Positions 32,230 through 41,900 of a stretch of DNA of 45,485 nucleotides are shown here, one piece after another; the first letter of the stretch is position 1, and the number at the start of each line of letters is the position of its first letter. A program made the position numbers and the translations under genes. Below the pieces are notes generated by a model. That model was not told the DNA's origin. It searched no databases and saw only the letters and a program-made list of their open reading frames with translations. Origin of the DNA: an uncultured Verrucomicrobiales bacterium (GTDB lineage: Bacteria > Verrucomicrobiota > Verrucomicrobiia > Verrucomicrobiales > Akkermansiaceae); NCBI GenBank assembly GCA_937905985.1, contig CALCWC010000001.1, forward strand, positions 1 to 45,485, in the 5' to 3' direction.

Positions 32230-33648
32230 ATGAGCGACACATCCTATATCTACGATAATGTGGAAGCGTACCTGAGCCTGGCGGCGCAGGTGGCAAGCCC
32301 TTCCGTGTATCTGGGAACCGGGTTGCAGCCCTACCTGATGCAGGCCCCGGCCTACGCGCCGGTGACGCCGGACGCCGAAGTGATGAGCGCCGAGGCCATG
32401 GAGGCCCTGGTGAACAGCTGCACCTCCGAGGCGGAACGCGCCATCCTCGCCGAGCACGGCGCCGTCGACTTCATCAAGGAGGCCCCCACCGGAAAATACC
32501 ACGCCTACATCTACAACCAGGAGGGCGGCTACCTGATGGTGCTCCTCTCCCTGCGGGTGGACGATTACCTGAACCAGGGCGTGAACGCGGACTGCTCCGA
32601 TGTTCACCTGCCCACGAGCTACCCGCCCACGTGGCGCCGCTACGGCAACCTGCAGCCCATGTGGCAGGACGCCCCGTACCTGACGCGCGAGGACACGGTG
32701 GCACTGGTGGACAGTTTCCTCTCGGAGGGTGAACGCAAGCGCCTGGACGACACGGGCGACGTGGATTTCGCGTACCAGAACGCCTACGCGCGCTACCGCG
32801 CCTCCGTGGTGTCGCAGCGCCTGGGCTTCGACCTCTGCTTCCGTATCATCAACACCAAGGTGAAAACCATGAAGCAGATCAACCTGCCGGAAGAGTACGT
32901 GGTTCCGCTGACGCGCTTCACCAACGGCATCATCCTGGTGACAGGTGCCGTGGGCTCCGGCAAGTCCACCTCCCTGGCCGCCATCATCGATTTCATCAAC
33001 TCCGACCGCAAGGACCACATCATCACGCTGGAGGACCCCATCGAATTCCTGTTCGACCCCGCCTCCTGCCAGGTCAACCAGCGAGAGGTGCACAAGCACA
33101 CGGAATCCTTCGGCCGCGCCCTGCGCGCCGCGCTCCGTGAAGACCCGGACATCATCATGGTGGGTGAAATGCGCAACCTGGAAACCATCTCCCTGGCGCT
33201 CACGGCGGCAGAGACGGGCCACCTGGTGCTCGGCACCCTGCACACCGGCTCCGCCGCACGAACGGTGGACCGCATCCTGGACGCCTTCCCCGTGGAGGAG
33301 CGCGAGCACATCCGCATCATGCTCTCGGAATCCCTGCGCGGCATCCTCTCCCAGCAGCTCATTCCCAAGAAGGACGGCTCCGGCCGCGTGATGGCCCTGG
33401 AAATGCTGGTGAACACCGCCGCCGTGGCCAATTGCATCCGCGAGGGCAAGACCTTCATGATTCCCGGCCTCATCCAGACCGGCAAGGCTCAGGGCATGCG
33501 CCTGATGGACGATGCCCTGCAGGACCTCTACCTGCGCAACATCATCTCCGCAGAGGAATGCGACGCCCGCGCCACCGACAAGGTCATCATGGAGCGCTTC
33601 CTCAAGGAGCACCCGGAAAACACCCTCACCGGAATCCCGGAGGCTTAA
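32230..33648 (+). CDS. PilT/PilU-family retraction ATPase with N-terminal extension
   Basis: A 472-aa secretion-type ATPase. The core has Walker A GAVGSGKS (239-246, an unusual A-V where PilT has P-T), an Asp box ITLEDPIEFLF, Walker B DIIMVGEMRN (307-316) and a His box GTLHTG (H338). The first 115 residues are an extra domain: residues 48-95 (AEVMSAEAMEALVNSCTSEA, VDFIKEAPTGKYHAYIY) repeat the pattern of the genuine PilT N-domain at 151-205 (REDTVALVDSFLSEGERKRL, VDFAYQNAYARYRASVV), so the protein carries a duplicated half-domain. It should drive or modulate retraction of type IV pili as a partner of the PilT encoded next, 36 nt downstream. Confidence 0.88.
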   Translation: MSDTSYIYDNVEAYLSLAAQVASPSVYLGTGLQPYLMQAPAYAPVTPDAEVMSAEAMEALVNSCTSEAERAILAEHGAVDFIKEAPTGKYHAYIYNQEGGYLMVLLSLRVDDYLNQGVNADCSDVHLPTSYPPTWRRYGNLQPMWQDAPYLTREDTVALVDSFLSEGERKRLDDTGDVDFAYQNAYARYRASVVSQRLGFDLCFRIINTKVKTMKQINLPEEYVVPLTRFTNGIILVTGAVGSGKSTSLAAIIDFINSDRKDHIITLEDPIEFLFDPASCQVNQREVHKHTESFGRALRAALREDPDIIMVGEMRNLETISLALTAAETGHLVLGTLHTGSAARTVDRILDAFPVEEREHIRIMLSESLRGILSQQLIPKKDGSGRVMALEMLVNTAAVANCIREGKTFMIPGLIQTGKAQGMRLMDDALQDLYLRNIISAEECDARATDKVIMERFLKEHPENTLTGIPEA

Positions 33649-33684
33649 CCCGCGCAGGCAACAACCAACCAACCTTTCACCAAT

Positions 33685-34779
33685 ATGGACAACAAGATTG
33701 ACATGTACTTCCGCACGCTCGTGGAAATGGGCGGGTCCGACCTCCACCTCTCTGAAGGCCAGCCCCCCAAGGTGCGCGTGCACGGCGATATCTCGCCCAT
33801 CGAGGACCACATCCTCACGCATGAGGATATGGTGGAGCTCATGCAGCCCATCTGCAACCCCAAGCTCTGGGAGCAGTACGTGAACGAGGGTGACGCCGAC
33901 TTCGCCTACGAGATGGACGAGCACTCCCGCTTCCGCTGCAACTACATGAAGCAGCAGCGCGGATACTGCTGCGTGTTCCGTCTCATTCCCACGGACATCA
34001 TGACGCTGGAGCAGCTCAACATTCCCTCCGTGGTCAAGCGTTTCGCGGAGATGCGCGCAGGCCTCGTCCTCGTCACCGGCCCCACCGGCTCCGGCAAGTC
34101 CACCACGCTCGCCGCTCTCATCGACTACATCAACTCCAACTTCAACCGCCACGTCGTCACCATCGAGGAACCCATCGAATTCGTCCACAAGTCCAAGATG
34201 AGCATCATCACCCAGCGTGAGGTGCCCTCCAACTGCCCGTCCTTCGCGGACGGCCTGCGCGCCTCCCTGCGCGAGGACTCCGACATCGTACTCGTGGGTG
34301 AGATGCGCGACCTGGAGACCATTTCCCTGGCGTTGACGGCGGCGGAGACGGGTCTGCTGGTGTTCGGCACGCTGCACACCAACAACGCCCGCAAGACCAT
34401 CGACCGTATCATCGACGTGTTCCCGGCGGAGCAGCAGGCGCAGGCGCGCACCATGCTGGCGGGCTCGCTGCGCGGCGTGGTGGCACAGCTGCTGATGAAG
34501 CGCTGCGACAAGCCGGGGCGCTGCGCGGTGAACGAGATTCTCTTCGCCACGCCCGCCGTGGGCGCCATCATCCGTGAGGGTGCCACCCAGAAGCTGGCAG
34601 ACGTCATCATCGGCGGCAAGCAGCTGGGCATGCAGTTCATGGACGACGCCATCTGGCAGAAGCTCCAGCAGGGCATCGTCTCCCCGCGAGAGGCCTACAT
34701 GAAGGCCATCGACAAGGGCCGCTTCAAGAATTTCCTGCCCAAGGAATTCCAGAACATGGCCAATGCGGGGGGAGCATAA
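33685..34779 (+). CDS. pilT: Type IV pilus retraction ATPase PilT
   Basis: A 364-aa cytoplasmic hexameric ATPase that retracts type IV pili. Typical N-domain (GGSDLHLSEGQPPKVRVHGD), Walker A GPTGSGKST (132-140), Asp box VTIEEPIEFVH, Walker B IVLVGEMRDLETIS (201-214), His box FGTLHTNNARKTIDRIIDVF (H231) and the AIREG-like segment AIIREGATQKLADVI. Length is normal for PilT. It is in an operon with the PilU-like gene before it; no pilin or pilus assembly gene lies in the window. Confidence 0.95.
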   Translation: MDNKIDMYFRTLVEMGGSDLHLSEGQPPKVRVHGDISPIEDHILTHEDMVELMQPICNPKLWEQYVNEGDADFAYEMDEHSRFRCNYMKQQRGYCCVFRLIPTDIMTLEQLNIPSVVKRFAEMRAGLVLVTGPTGSGKSTTLAALIDYINSNFNRHVVTIEEPIEFVHKSKMSIITQREVPSNCPSFADGLRASLREDSDIVLVGEMRDLETISLALTAAETGLLVFGTLHTNNARKTIDRIIDVFPAEQQAQARTMLAGSLRGVVAQLLMKRCDKPGRCAVNEILFATPAVGAIIREGATQKLADVIIGGKQLGMQFMDDAIWQKLQQGIVSPREAYMKAIDKGRFKNFLPKEFQNMANAGGA

Positions 34780-34780
34780 G

Positions 34781-34841
34781 GGGATGTACAAAGTACAATG
34801 TACAATGTACAAATCATAAGTTAGGCGCGCTGGCGCGCGCG
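34781..34841 (+). repeat. TACAATG-type post-stop repeat, copy 2
   Basis: This begins 4 nt after the pilT stop. It has ATGTACAAAG, three TACAATG-type units, the core AATCATAAGTTAGGCG and a hairpin of the form GCGCGC-TGGC-GCGCGC. Confidence 0.7.
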
Positions 34842-34850
34842 GAATTTTGG

Positions 34851-34884
34851 AAGCCCGTTCGGCATGCCGCCGAACGGGCTTTTA
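34851..34884 (+). terminator. Terminator of the pilT operon
   Basis: A perfect 13-bp stem (AAGCCCGTTCGGC at 34851-34863 with its complement at 34869-34881) and then TTTTA. Confidence 0.9.
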
Positions 34885-34890
34885 CGTACC

Positions 34891-34952
34891 CCCGCGCCAT
34901 GCGGCGCGGCATTGTTTTCAATTTGTACTTTGACTTTGTACACCTTGTACAT
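34891..34952 (-). repeat. TACAA-type post-stop repeat on the minus strand
   Basis: Read on the minus strand directly after the TGA of the phage-like gene: ATGTACAAGG, TGTACAAAGTCAAAG, TACAAATTG and then a GC hairpin (CCGCGCC-GCAT-GGCGCGG). Same layout as copies 1-3, but without the AAGTTAGG core. Confidence 0.55.
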
Positions 34953-37466
34953 TCACCTGCCATGTTGGTCCACTTCCACGGTGAGGGCCTGGAGGGCGAA
35001 CTCTCGGGGGCCGTCGTAGACAATGGTGAGGGATTGCCCCACGGCGGCATCCGGCATCTGGGGAATGCGGATGGCGCCGCTGAAGGGGTACGATGCGCGG
35101 ATCACGGCGGGATCGTACGTCTCCCAGCGCGGGGAAGCCGTGGACTTGTAGCTGAAATGCGGGTCGCTCTCCAGCAGGCGGAGCTTCACGCGGCTGAGCT
35201 GGCGCACGGCGTTGAAGCTCAAATCCCGCTCCAGCGGCATGGTGCGCAGCTCGGAAACATAGGGGCGCCCCAGGAAGAAAAACTGCCAGCCGGGGCGCAT
35301 GTCAGGGGCCACAATGCGGCCGTTGCCGTCGGCGTCCACCAGCACGGGGTAGGTGATGTCGGGCGTATCTTCACGCCAGGCAACAACGCTGCTGCCGGCG
35401 AGCGTGGCCAGGCCGGTGAATTCGCCGCTGCTCTCCACGCTCACGCCCACCCTGGTGTCAACGTAGCGCACGCAGGCGCTGCTGATGTTTTCCAGCAGGA
35501 AAAGGTGGTTGGTGGAGTTCTCCGTGACGAACCAGATTTCATCCTCCCCGGTGGCGGGCGCTGGGATGGCGGCAATGTGGTGGACAATGCGGTCCGGCAG
35601 GAGCATGCGCTGCCAGGCGGTGACCTGCTGCTCCATGTTCATGGTGAGCACGGCCAGGGTGCCGTCCTTCATCAGCACCCATATGTAGGAATCCGTGCCG
35701 CGCTGCACGCACCACTCTGCCACGCCGCTGTGGAACAGGTGCTCCGCCAGCAGGCTGAGATCCACGGAGCTGAATCCGTCGCTCTCCAGCTTGTAGGAGA
35801 TTTCGCGCAACCTGCGGCCGCCGCGCTGCACAAAGAGCACGGAGTTCTCCACGGCCTGCACGGGCAGCGGCTCGCTGCCCACGGCGGATTGCCGGCGGAA
35901 CGCGGCGTTGGTGGCGCTCAGGGCGCCGTTGTCGGATGCGGTGAGCGCCCACTCGTCCTCTGCCGTGCCCACCAGCAGCTCACGCGTGGCGCACATCCAG
36001 CAGATGCGGCTCTGGTCGTCTGATGCCAGGGTGAGGTGCAGCGCATCATCCGCATCACTTCCCGCGCGGAAGCAGGAGAAATCATCCACGGCGCTAGCAA
36101 AGAGCGTGGTGGGAAGGTTGGGGATGCCGCCGAACCAGAGGCGGTTCTGGTAGTAGCTGCTGAAGGCGGGGTATCCCATGGTGGGGCCGAATGCGCCGTA
36201 GCTCCAGGCGCGCGTGGCGAAGGAGGCGGGGCGGTCCAGGTAGCGGCTCAGCACGGTGGCGGCGGCGTGGCGCTCATCCGTCACGGAGGTGATGCGGAAC
36301 TTGTACTCCCGCAGCCCCGCCAGCGTGCGGAAATACATCATGGGCGCCAGCGGCAGGGATGCCGCCGCCGTGCACACCAGCACCATGCGGCAGGGCAGCT
36401 TCTCAGAGCCGCTCAGCGCCCAGTTCTTGCGCTCCTCGTACGGGGTCTGCCCAAAACTCTTGATGGTGGTCCACTGCCAGTTGAGGTAGTTGGTATCCGC
36501 CTGCGCCTCAGTGTCGTAGGAGCGCCGCAGCTCCCAGGTGGCGTTCCACTCGCCGTGGGTGGCAATTTCCCAATCGCCGCACACCTCTATGGGCTTGCCG
36601 CCCACCAGGCGCATAATGCCCGGCATGAAGTGCTGCGGGTAGTCGGCAGGGGTGGTCTTGCCGCTCACAAAATCTCGCTCCGCCACATAGGCGGCACGGC
36701 AGGTGTAGAAGCGGAGCATGTTGCTGGCATCCCTCACATACACCATGGTGCCGTACGCCACCGGCGCGGTGGACAAGTCCGGGCAGGCGGAAACGTTGGC
36801 GGCCATGGACTCGTTGCGGAAGTAGGTGCGCTCCGGGATGTCCGCATCCGCCAGCAGATACTCCGCCCCCTCCATGGCGGAGGTGAAGGGGGCGTTGCCG
36901 CCGGTGTCCTGCTCCAGCGCGGCGGTGGTGCCGTCGGAGCCGAATGTGGCCCGCAGCGTCACGCCGTTGGTGGCGTAGGAGGCCCGCGGGTAGGGCTCCG
37001 GATCCAGGGTTTCCAGCTGCCATTGGTTGTCCGCCAGACGAGACATCTTGACAACGGGGTATGTGGGACAGGTGACGAAGAGGACATCGTTCACCTGGGT
37101 GAAGCGCAGGGAATTGATTTGCGCCTCCGTGGTCCAGGGGATGGTGAGGCGGAAATATTCGCCATCTGACCGGCGCACAGCCCACGCATCCTTGTACGCG
37201 AGCATGGTGCCGGGGGAGAACTCCAGCATGAGGACATCCGCATCCGAATAGCGGAACGGCACCAGCCGATTCGCTCCGCTCGCCTGGTTTTCCGCGTAGT
37301 CCACCATCCGCGTCCCCAGACGCCGCCTGATGCCGCCGTACGGCAGCACCGTGAAATTGCACAGGCGCCCTGCCCCGCGCTGGTACGCCTGCAAATCGAT
37401 TCGCGCATCCAGCCAGGGGGAAAGCTCGCCCGCCGTGAATCCTAGTACTATGGGTATCTCCTGCAT
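34953..37466 (-). CDS. Phage tail nozzle-like (T7 gp12-type) protein, isolated
   Basis: An 837-aa protein. The ATG at 37466 starts it right at the conserved opening: LGFTAGELSPWLDARIDL, then YQRGAGRLCNFTVLPYGG and RRRLGTRMVDYA. This opening, followed by a surface-repeat body (FRYSDADVLMLEFSPG, DVLFVTCPTYPVVKMSR, YYQNRLWFGGIPNLP, LLVGTAEDEWALTA), is the pattern of tail tubular B or nozzle-like proteins of podophages and prophages. No signal peptide. The typical phage neighbours (portal, terminase, head) are absent, so it is a prophage remnant, a satellite cargo gene or a domesticated part. The frame is intact over 2.5 kb, which argues that it is or was recently under selection. It lies divergent from the PIN gene. 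Confidence 0.7.
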   Translation of the reverse strand: MQEIPIVLGFTAGELSPWLDARIDLQAYQRGAGRLCNFTVLPYGGIRRRLGTRMVDYAENQASGANRLVPFRYSDADVLMLEFSPGTMLAYKDAWAVRRSDGEYFRLTIPWTTEAQINSLRFTQVNDVLFVTCPTYPVVKMSRLADNQWQLETLDPEPYPRASYATNGVTLRATFGSDGTTAALEQDTGGNAPFTSAMEGAEYLLADADIPERTYFRNESMAANVSACPDLSTAPVAYGTMVYVRDASNMLRFYTCRAAYVAERDFVSGKTTPADYPQHFMPGIMRLVGGKPIEVCGDWEIATHGEWNATWELRRSYDTEAQADTNYLNWQWTTIKSFGQTPYEERKNWALSGSEKLPCRMVLVCTAAASLPLAPMMYFRTLAGLREYKFRITSVTDERHAAATVLSRYLDRPASFATRAWSYGAFGPTMGYPAFSSYYQNRLWFGGIPNLPTTLFASAVDDFSCFRAGSDADDALHLTLASDDQSRICWMCATRELLVGTAEDEWALTASDNGALSATNAAFRRQSAVGSEPLPVQAVENSVLFVQRGGRRLREISYKLESDGFSSVDLSLLAEHLFHSGVAEWCVQRGTDSYIWVLMKDGTLAVLTMNMEQQVTAWQRMLLPDRIVHHIAAIPAPATGEDEIWFVTENSTNHLFLLENISSACVRYVDTRVGVSVESSGEFTGLATLAGSSVVAWREDTPDITYPVLVDADGNGRIVAPDMRPGWQFFFLGRPYVSELRTMPLERDLSFNAVRQLSRVKLRLLESDPHFSYKSTASPRWETYDPAVIRASYPFSGAIRIPQMPDAAVGQSLTIVYDGPREFALQALTVEVDQHGR

Positions 37467-37563
37467 GCCATGCCTATACCACCCGCTCCCCCTCCCCGCC
37501 ACCATGCCGCCAAAACCCGCATCGGCCGCCCGCGGGCGGTAGCCCCGTGCGTGAATTTTGAAA

Positions 37564-37592
37564 TTGACACGGCGCGGGATGCAGGAGAGAAT
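37564..37592 (+). promoter_or_regulatory. Promoter of the PIN-domain gene
   Basis: TTGACA (37564-37569), a 17-bp spacer and GAGAAT (37587-37592). The same pair with the same spacing precedes the protease gene at 42298. Confidence 0.6.
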
Positions 37593-37612
37593 GGGATATT
37601 CACACATGGAGT

Positions 37613-38911
37613 ATGTTTGACTTTCTGAACAACTATACCATACTGGCGGATACGAATGTTTGGCTCAACTGGAAGTTCCGGGCCGCGGTGAAAAAATCGC
37701 CAGTCCTGCAGCGCCAACTGCGCGTGCCGCACCTTGTGGCAGATGAGCTGAAAAGGAAGCAGGAGAATGACCCCGAGCTGGGGAAAGCCGCCAAGGACGC
37801 CCTCAAAATCATAGAGAAACACAAGATTCCAACTCTGGACGAAACCCACCTTTCCTTCCATCATGCAGACCCCGAGTTCATCCTGTACGGCATGGAAAAC
37901 GCCGGGGATGCCGTGGCCGTTGTCACGGCGGACAACGACCTGAGGGATGATTTGAAAGCGCTGTGTCCCGGCGTGCTCATACTGGGTTGGGACATCGATG
38001 CGGGGCAATTCGCGCTGGAGGGAAAGCCGGAGTACTTGATGCTGGCGAAACAGTACGGGAGAATCATCGCGAGTTCCCGCGCGGCGGGAAGAAAGGATTT
38101 CGCCGTGCTCGCCGTAATGCTGGGAGGGGAGCTGGTGGAAACGCCGTCCGGCACATGCAGCGCGGGAGAATCGGCATCCCTGCTGGCGCGGGTGGTGTTG
38201 CACCAAGGCAAGGAGCGCGCGCTGCTGCTGCTGGCGGAGGGGGAAGACACCCTGCCCTTCATGGACCACCGGGACATGAAGCTCAAATCCGTGGACAACG
38301 CGGGGTTTGACGTGGCGGTGATGGATGCCGCCGGGCGCATCACCGTGCTGGAACCGAAGGGAGAGCCCCTGCCCTGCAGCAAACAGCAAAAAGCCGCTCC
38401 CAAGGCCAAGGCAAGCACCACCCCCGCGGCCAAGCCGACCCCGGCAACCGCATCCACCGAGAAAGAGGCTCCGCTTGCCGCAGACGTGTACAAAGCCTGG
38501 GAGAGCGGTAACACCCAGCACGCCCAAACCCTCATGGTGCAGGAGTTGAAGAAAGCGCTGGAAAGCGGCAAGTACGTGGATGCAAACAAGCTGCTGGACC
38601 TCGCCCGGGAACTGCAAGTCGATCTTCCCCAGACCATCCTCAAGTTCTATCTCAACAAAGTGCTGGGCAAATACGCGGATGAGGGGAACATGAAGCACCT
38701 GTTCACGCGCTTCACCGGAAAGGAAAGCAAGAAGCTCTTCCGCAGGCTGATTGACCAAACCACGGGGAAACCCGCAGCCGACATCATCACCCCCAGGTTG
38801 AACACCTGGAAGAAGCGCTGCGAAACCGATGCGCAGCGCAAGGCCATCGATGCCATCATTCAACACGCCAAAACCAAGGGTTCCTGCGGCAATCTGCCGG
38901 AGGCTCCTTGA
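37613..38911 (+). CDS. PIN-domain protein with C-terminal helical region
   Basis: A 432-aa protein. The N-terminal third (8-125) is a PIN nuclease fold: ILADTNVWLNW with D13, LVADELKRKQ with E45, and VVTADNDLRDDL with D107, D109 and D112, which are the metal-binding acidic residues. A second small beta domain follows (about 150-240), then a low-complexity Ala/Pro/Lys/Thr linker (about 250-285), and a helical region (290-425) of TPR-like character (NTQHAQTLMVQELKKALESG, NKLLDLARELQVDLPQTI). No antitoxin-sized gene is adjacent, so a VapBC module is unlikely. A single-strand RNA endonuclease activity is plausible; the substrate is unknown. Confidence 0.75.
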   Translation: MFDFLNNYTILADTNVWLNWKFRAAVKKSPVLQRQLRVPHLVADELKRKQENDPELGKAAKDALKIIEKHKIPTLDETHLSFHHADPEFILYGMENAGDAVAVVTADNDLRDDLKALCPGVLILGWDIDAGQFALEGKPEYLMLAKQYGRIIASSRAAGRKDFAVLAVMLGGELVETPSGTCSAGESASLLARVVLHQGKERALLLLAEGEDTLPFMDHRDMKLKSVDNAGFDVAVMDAAGRITVLEPKGEPLPCSKQQKAAPKAKASTTPAAKPTPATASTEKEAPLAADVYKAWESGNTQHAQTLMVQELKKALESGKYVDANKLLDLARELQVDLPQTILKFYLNKVLGKYADEGNMKHLFTRFTGKESKKLFRRLIDQTTGKPAADIITPRLNTWKKRCETDAQRKAIDAIIQHAKTKGSCGNLPEAP

Positions 38912-38953
38912 CTTTCCCCCGCGCGAACCGCGACCGGCCTGTGGTTTTGCCCA

Positions 38954-41900
38954 TCACCACTTGCGCCGCCTTGCCGCCAAGGCGGCAAGCGCCAGCAGGC
39001 CCAGCGTTCCGGTGGCGGGTTCCGGGACCTCGAAGTAGCCGCCGAAATAGACGTTGCCGCCGGTGGTGCTGGCATAGTCGTATGTTTTCGTGCTGCCGCC
39101 ACTGCCCACCATGGAAATGGTGATCCCGTCCGATTTGTCGGGGAGATAGGCAGCATCACCGAACATCATGCACACGCGGTCCTTGTTGATGAAGTCTATA
39201 TCCTCCCCCAACAGGGAACCGGCGTCAAAGGCCACTTTGCTCAGCGTGACGGAGCCGGAAAGCATGCCGCGAAGGTCGAACACATAGTCGCGCCCGCCCT
39301 GCCCGTTGGCGGTGGAGGTGAGGGATGCGCCGCTGAGGTCGATTTCCACGTTGGAGAGGGTGAGCGTGTGCCCTGCCGCGGTTTCCGCCAGCTGCACGTT
39401 GGTGCCCAGGGTCATGTCCTGCATCTCCAAATCTGTATTGGTGGCCACAGCCACGTTGTCCAAGTATACATCCTTCCCCGCACCGGAAACAATGGTGTCC
39501 ACGGAAAGGGAAAGCCCGCTCAGGTCGGCCGCCAGGCCGCTGCGGGATGAAACAGCCGTGCGCGCAGCAGGGGTGGCGGCAGTGTTGTCCGCCGTAAAGG
39601 CCAGCGTGGTGTTGTTCACGTTGTCGGAGGCATCGCTGCCGAGGGTGAGGGTTCCCTGCGTGGTATCCAGCATGGTGTTGTGGAATTGAATCTCCTTCCC
39701 CTGCCCTGCGGCCAAGAACATCTTACCCTTGTTCACCACGGTGGAATCCTCTACAGACGCTCCGCTGAACAGCACCTTGCCGTTCCAGGCGATTTCCGCG
39801 GTAGCCCCCGTCTCATTGTAGATGTGGGAACCCTCCTTTGCAGTGTTGTTGGAGAACTCCACCGCATCGTTGTGGGTGATTTGCAGCTTGCCGGCGTTGT
39901 AGATGCCGCCGCCCTGGGCAATCTCGCTTCCCTCTGCCACATTGTTGGAGAAGGTCACGCCGCCCGTGTTGCTGTCGATGCTAAGGCTGGCTTGTTCCGC
40001 CACATAGGCGGCACCGCCCCGCGCAACGCCGTTGGCAGCTCCACCCCACTTCTGCAAACGGTAGGAATCTGCCAGGGCCTGGTTGCCGTCAAAGAGAACA
40101 CCCGCCGTATTGCCGGAAATGGAGGCCACTGCGCCCACGGGCTCCCCCGTCTGCCTCAGCAGATTGCCCACGTAGAGGGCACCGCCGCTGGCATTGGCAT
40201 TGTATGATATGGTATCACTGAATGATGCCTCCGCCAGGTTTTGGGAGAAAGTAACTCTGCCGTTGCCGTCCATGAGCAACTCGGCAGGCTTATACTTCCC
40301 ACTAGTATCGGAAATAGCGCTTGGGAAGGTAACGGCAATGGCGCCGCCGCGGCCGTTCGCGCCATATGTATATTCACCCGTGGCGGGATCCGGGTATAGG
40401 GCGGCGTACTCGCCATTGTTGTCGCCCCACGCCTCGTTTTTCGTAAAGGAAACATCCCCATTACCGCAAACATTGGTGAACATGGCAGCCAGGGCACCGC
40501 CCTCCGCAATACAGGATGAAGATACGACCTTGTTACCGCTCATCTCCAGTTCGGTATTGCCGCTGAGCGTGGCCTCCATGCGCGCGAATGCACCGCCGCC
40601 GTACACAAAATAGCCTCGAATGCTGTTATCGTTGATAACCACGGACTCATTGTCGCGGAAGGAGAAGGAATCCTCCGCGGAAACGGCACCGCCGCCGATG
40701 AACGTATCGGAACTCACTTCGGACGCGTTGTCGTGTATCGACACGCTGCCCGCGTGGCGAACCTCAATGTAGGAGGTGGCGTACAATCCATCCGTGGTGA
40801 AAATGCCGTACGTGTCATCCAACACGCCACCGTGCAGAGCGGCGCCTGCCGTATTGGTAGTATGGCAGGCCTCTATATCCACCTTGCCGCCGTGGATATA
40901 CAGATGCCCCAGCACCTCCGCGCCTTGAACCTCGCGCTCTTCTTTGCCTTGCAGGGAAAGCCCTCCGTAGAGCAGCGCCATGCCACCGTCCGCCACTGTC
41001 AGCAGCGCGCCCTCGTCGGTATCATCGTGTATGCTGATAGCCGCATCATCCGCCGTGGTGAAAACAACGGCCACGTCCGCACCGTGGTCATCCGTTCCGC
41101 CGCCGATGGTAACGCGCGAGGTGGTATCCACACTTTTGGTGAGACAGCATGAAGAGAGAATGGGCTCACTCAGGTCTTCTATCTTGGTCTGCGGGGCGCG
41201 GGCCGTCGCCACAGTCGTTCCTGCGGCATATTTCCCTATGGCTTCCGGTGTCGTATCGGGCGTGACGATGTATACCACGTCCTTGATGGCATAATCGCCA
41301 TGATACCAGCTGTTGTAGCGGTCCGTCTGGATAGTGGCCGTGCCGTCAGCGGCTTGGGAGAGGTTGACGATAAAGGTACCGAACTTGCGGTCGTCGGAAT
41401 CGGAGAGGATGAGCGAGGTGATAACCTCTTTCCCCTGGGCATCTTTTTGAGTCTCATAGCCCCAGCAGGAGATGGCGTGGCCGCTGGTGCTGCCCACTCC
41501 CTGCACCAGCAGGGATACCGCCTGGCCCTGCACCTCAAAAGCTTCGAGCAAGGTCGTACGGATATCTGCTAACTTCGGCGATGTACTCTCCTTGCCAAAC
41601 TTGTCAATCTGCAGGGAATAGAATGGAGCATTCTGCAATCCCGTTGCGTATTTTGGCATGGCGCTGCCGAAAAGCTTCTTGTAGTAGGCCGCGGGCGCGG
41701 GCGAACCTGAGGGGTAGTTCAACTTCAGGCCGCGACTGGGATAATAACACCAGCCTGGGCTCATCCCGTCCATGGAAGGTCCCTTCATCCACCAAGTAAT
41801 CGGATTATACGGCACACCGCTACTCAACTCCCAGTCTTGGAGGATTTGCTGGTACACCTTCAGCTCTCCCGTACCGCGCGGGTAGATGTAATTGTTCCCC

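Noticed and set aside
32209..34812. An 867-codon minus-strand frame across both PilT-family genes
   Set aside because: It is antisense to two clear ATPase genes with all motifs in place and has no recognisable domain of its own.
37613..38911. Type II toxin-antitoxin (VapBC) module
   Set aside because: The PIN protein is 432 aa and no small antitoxin gene lies next to it; the upstream neighbour is a divergent phage-like gene.
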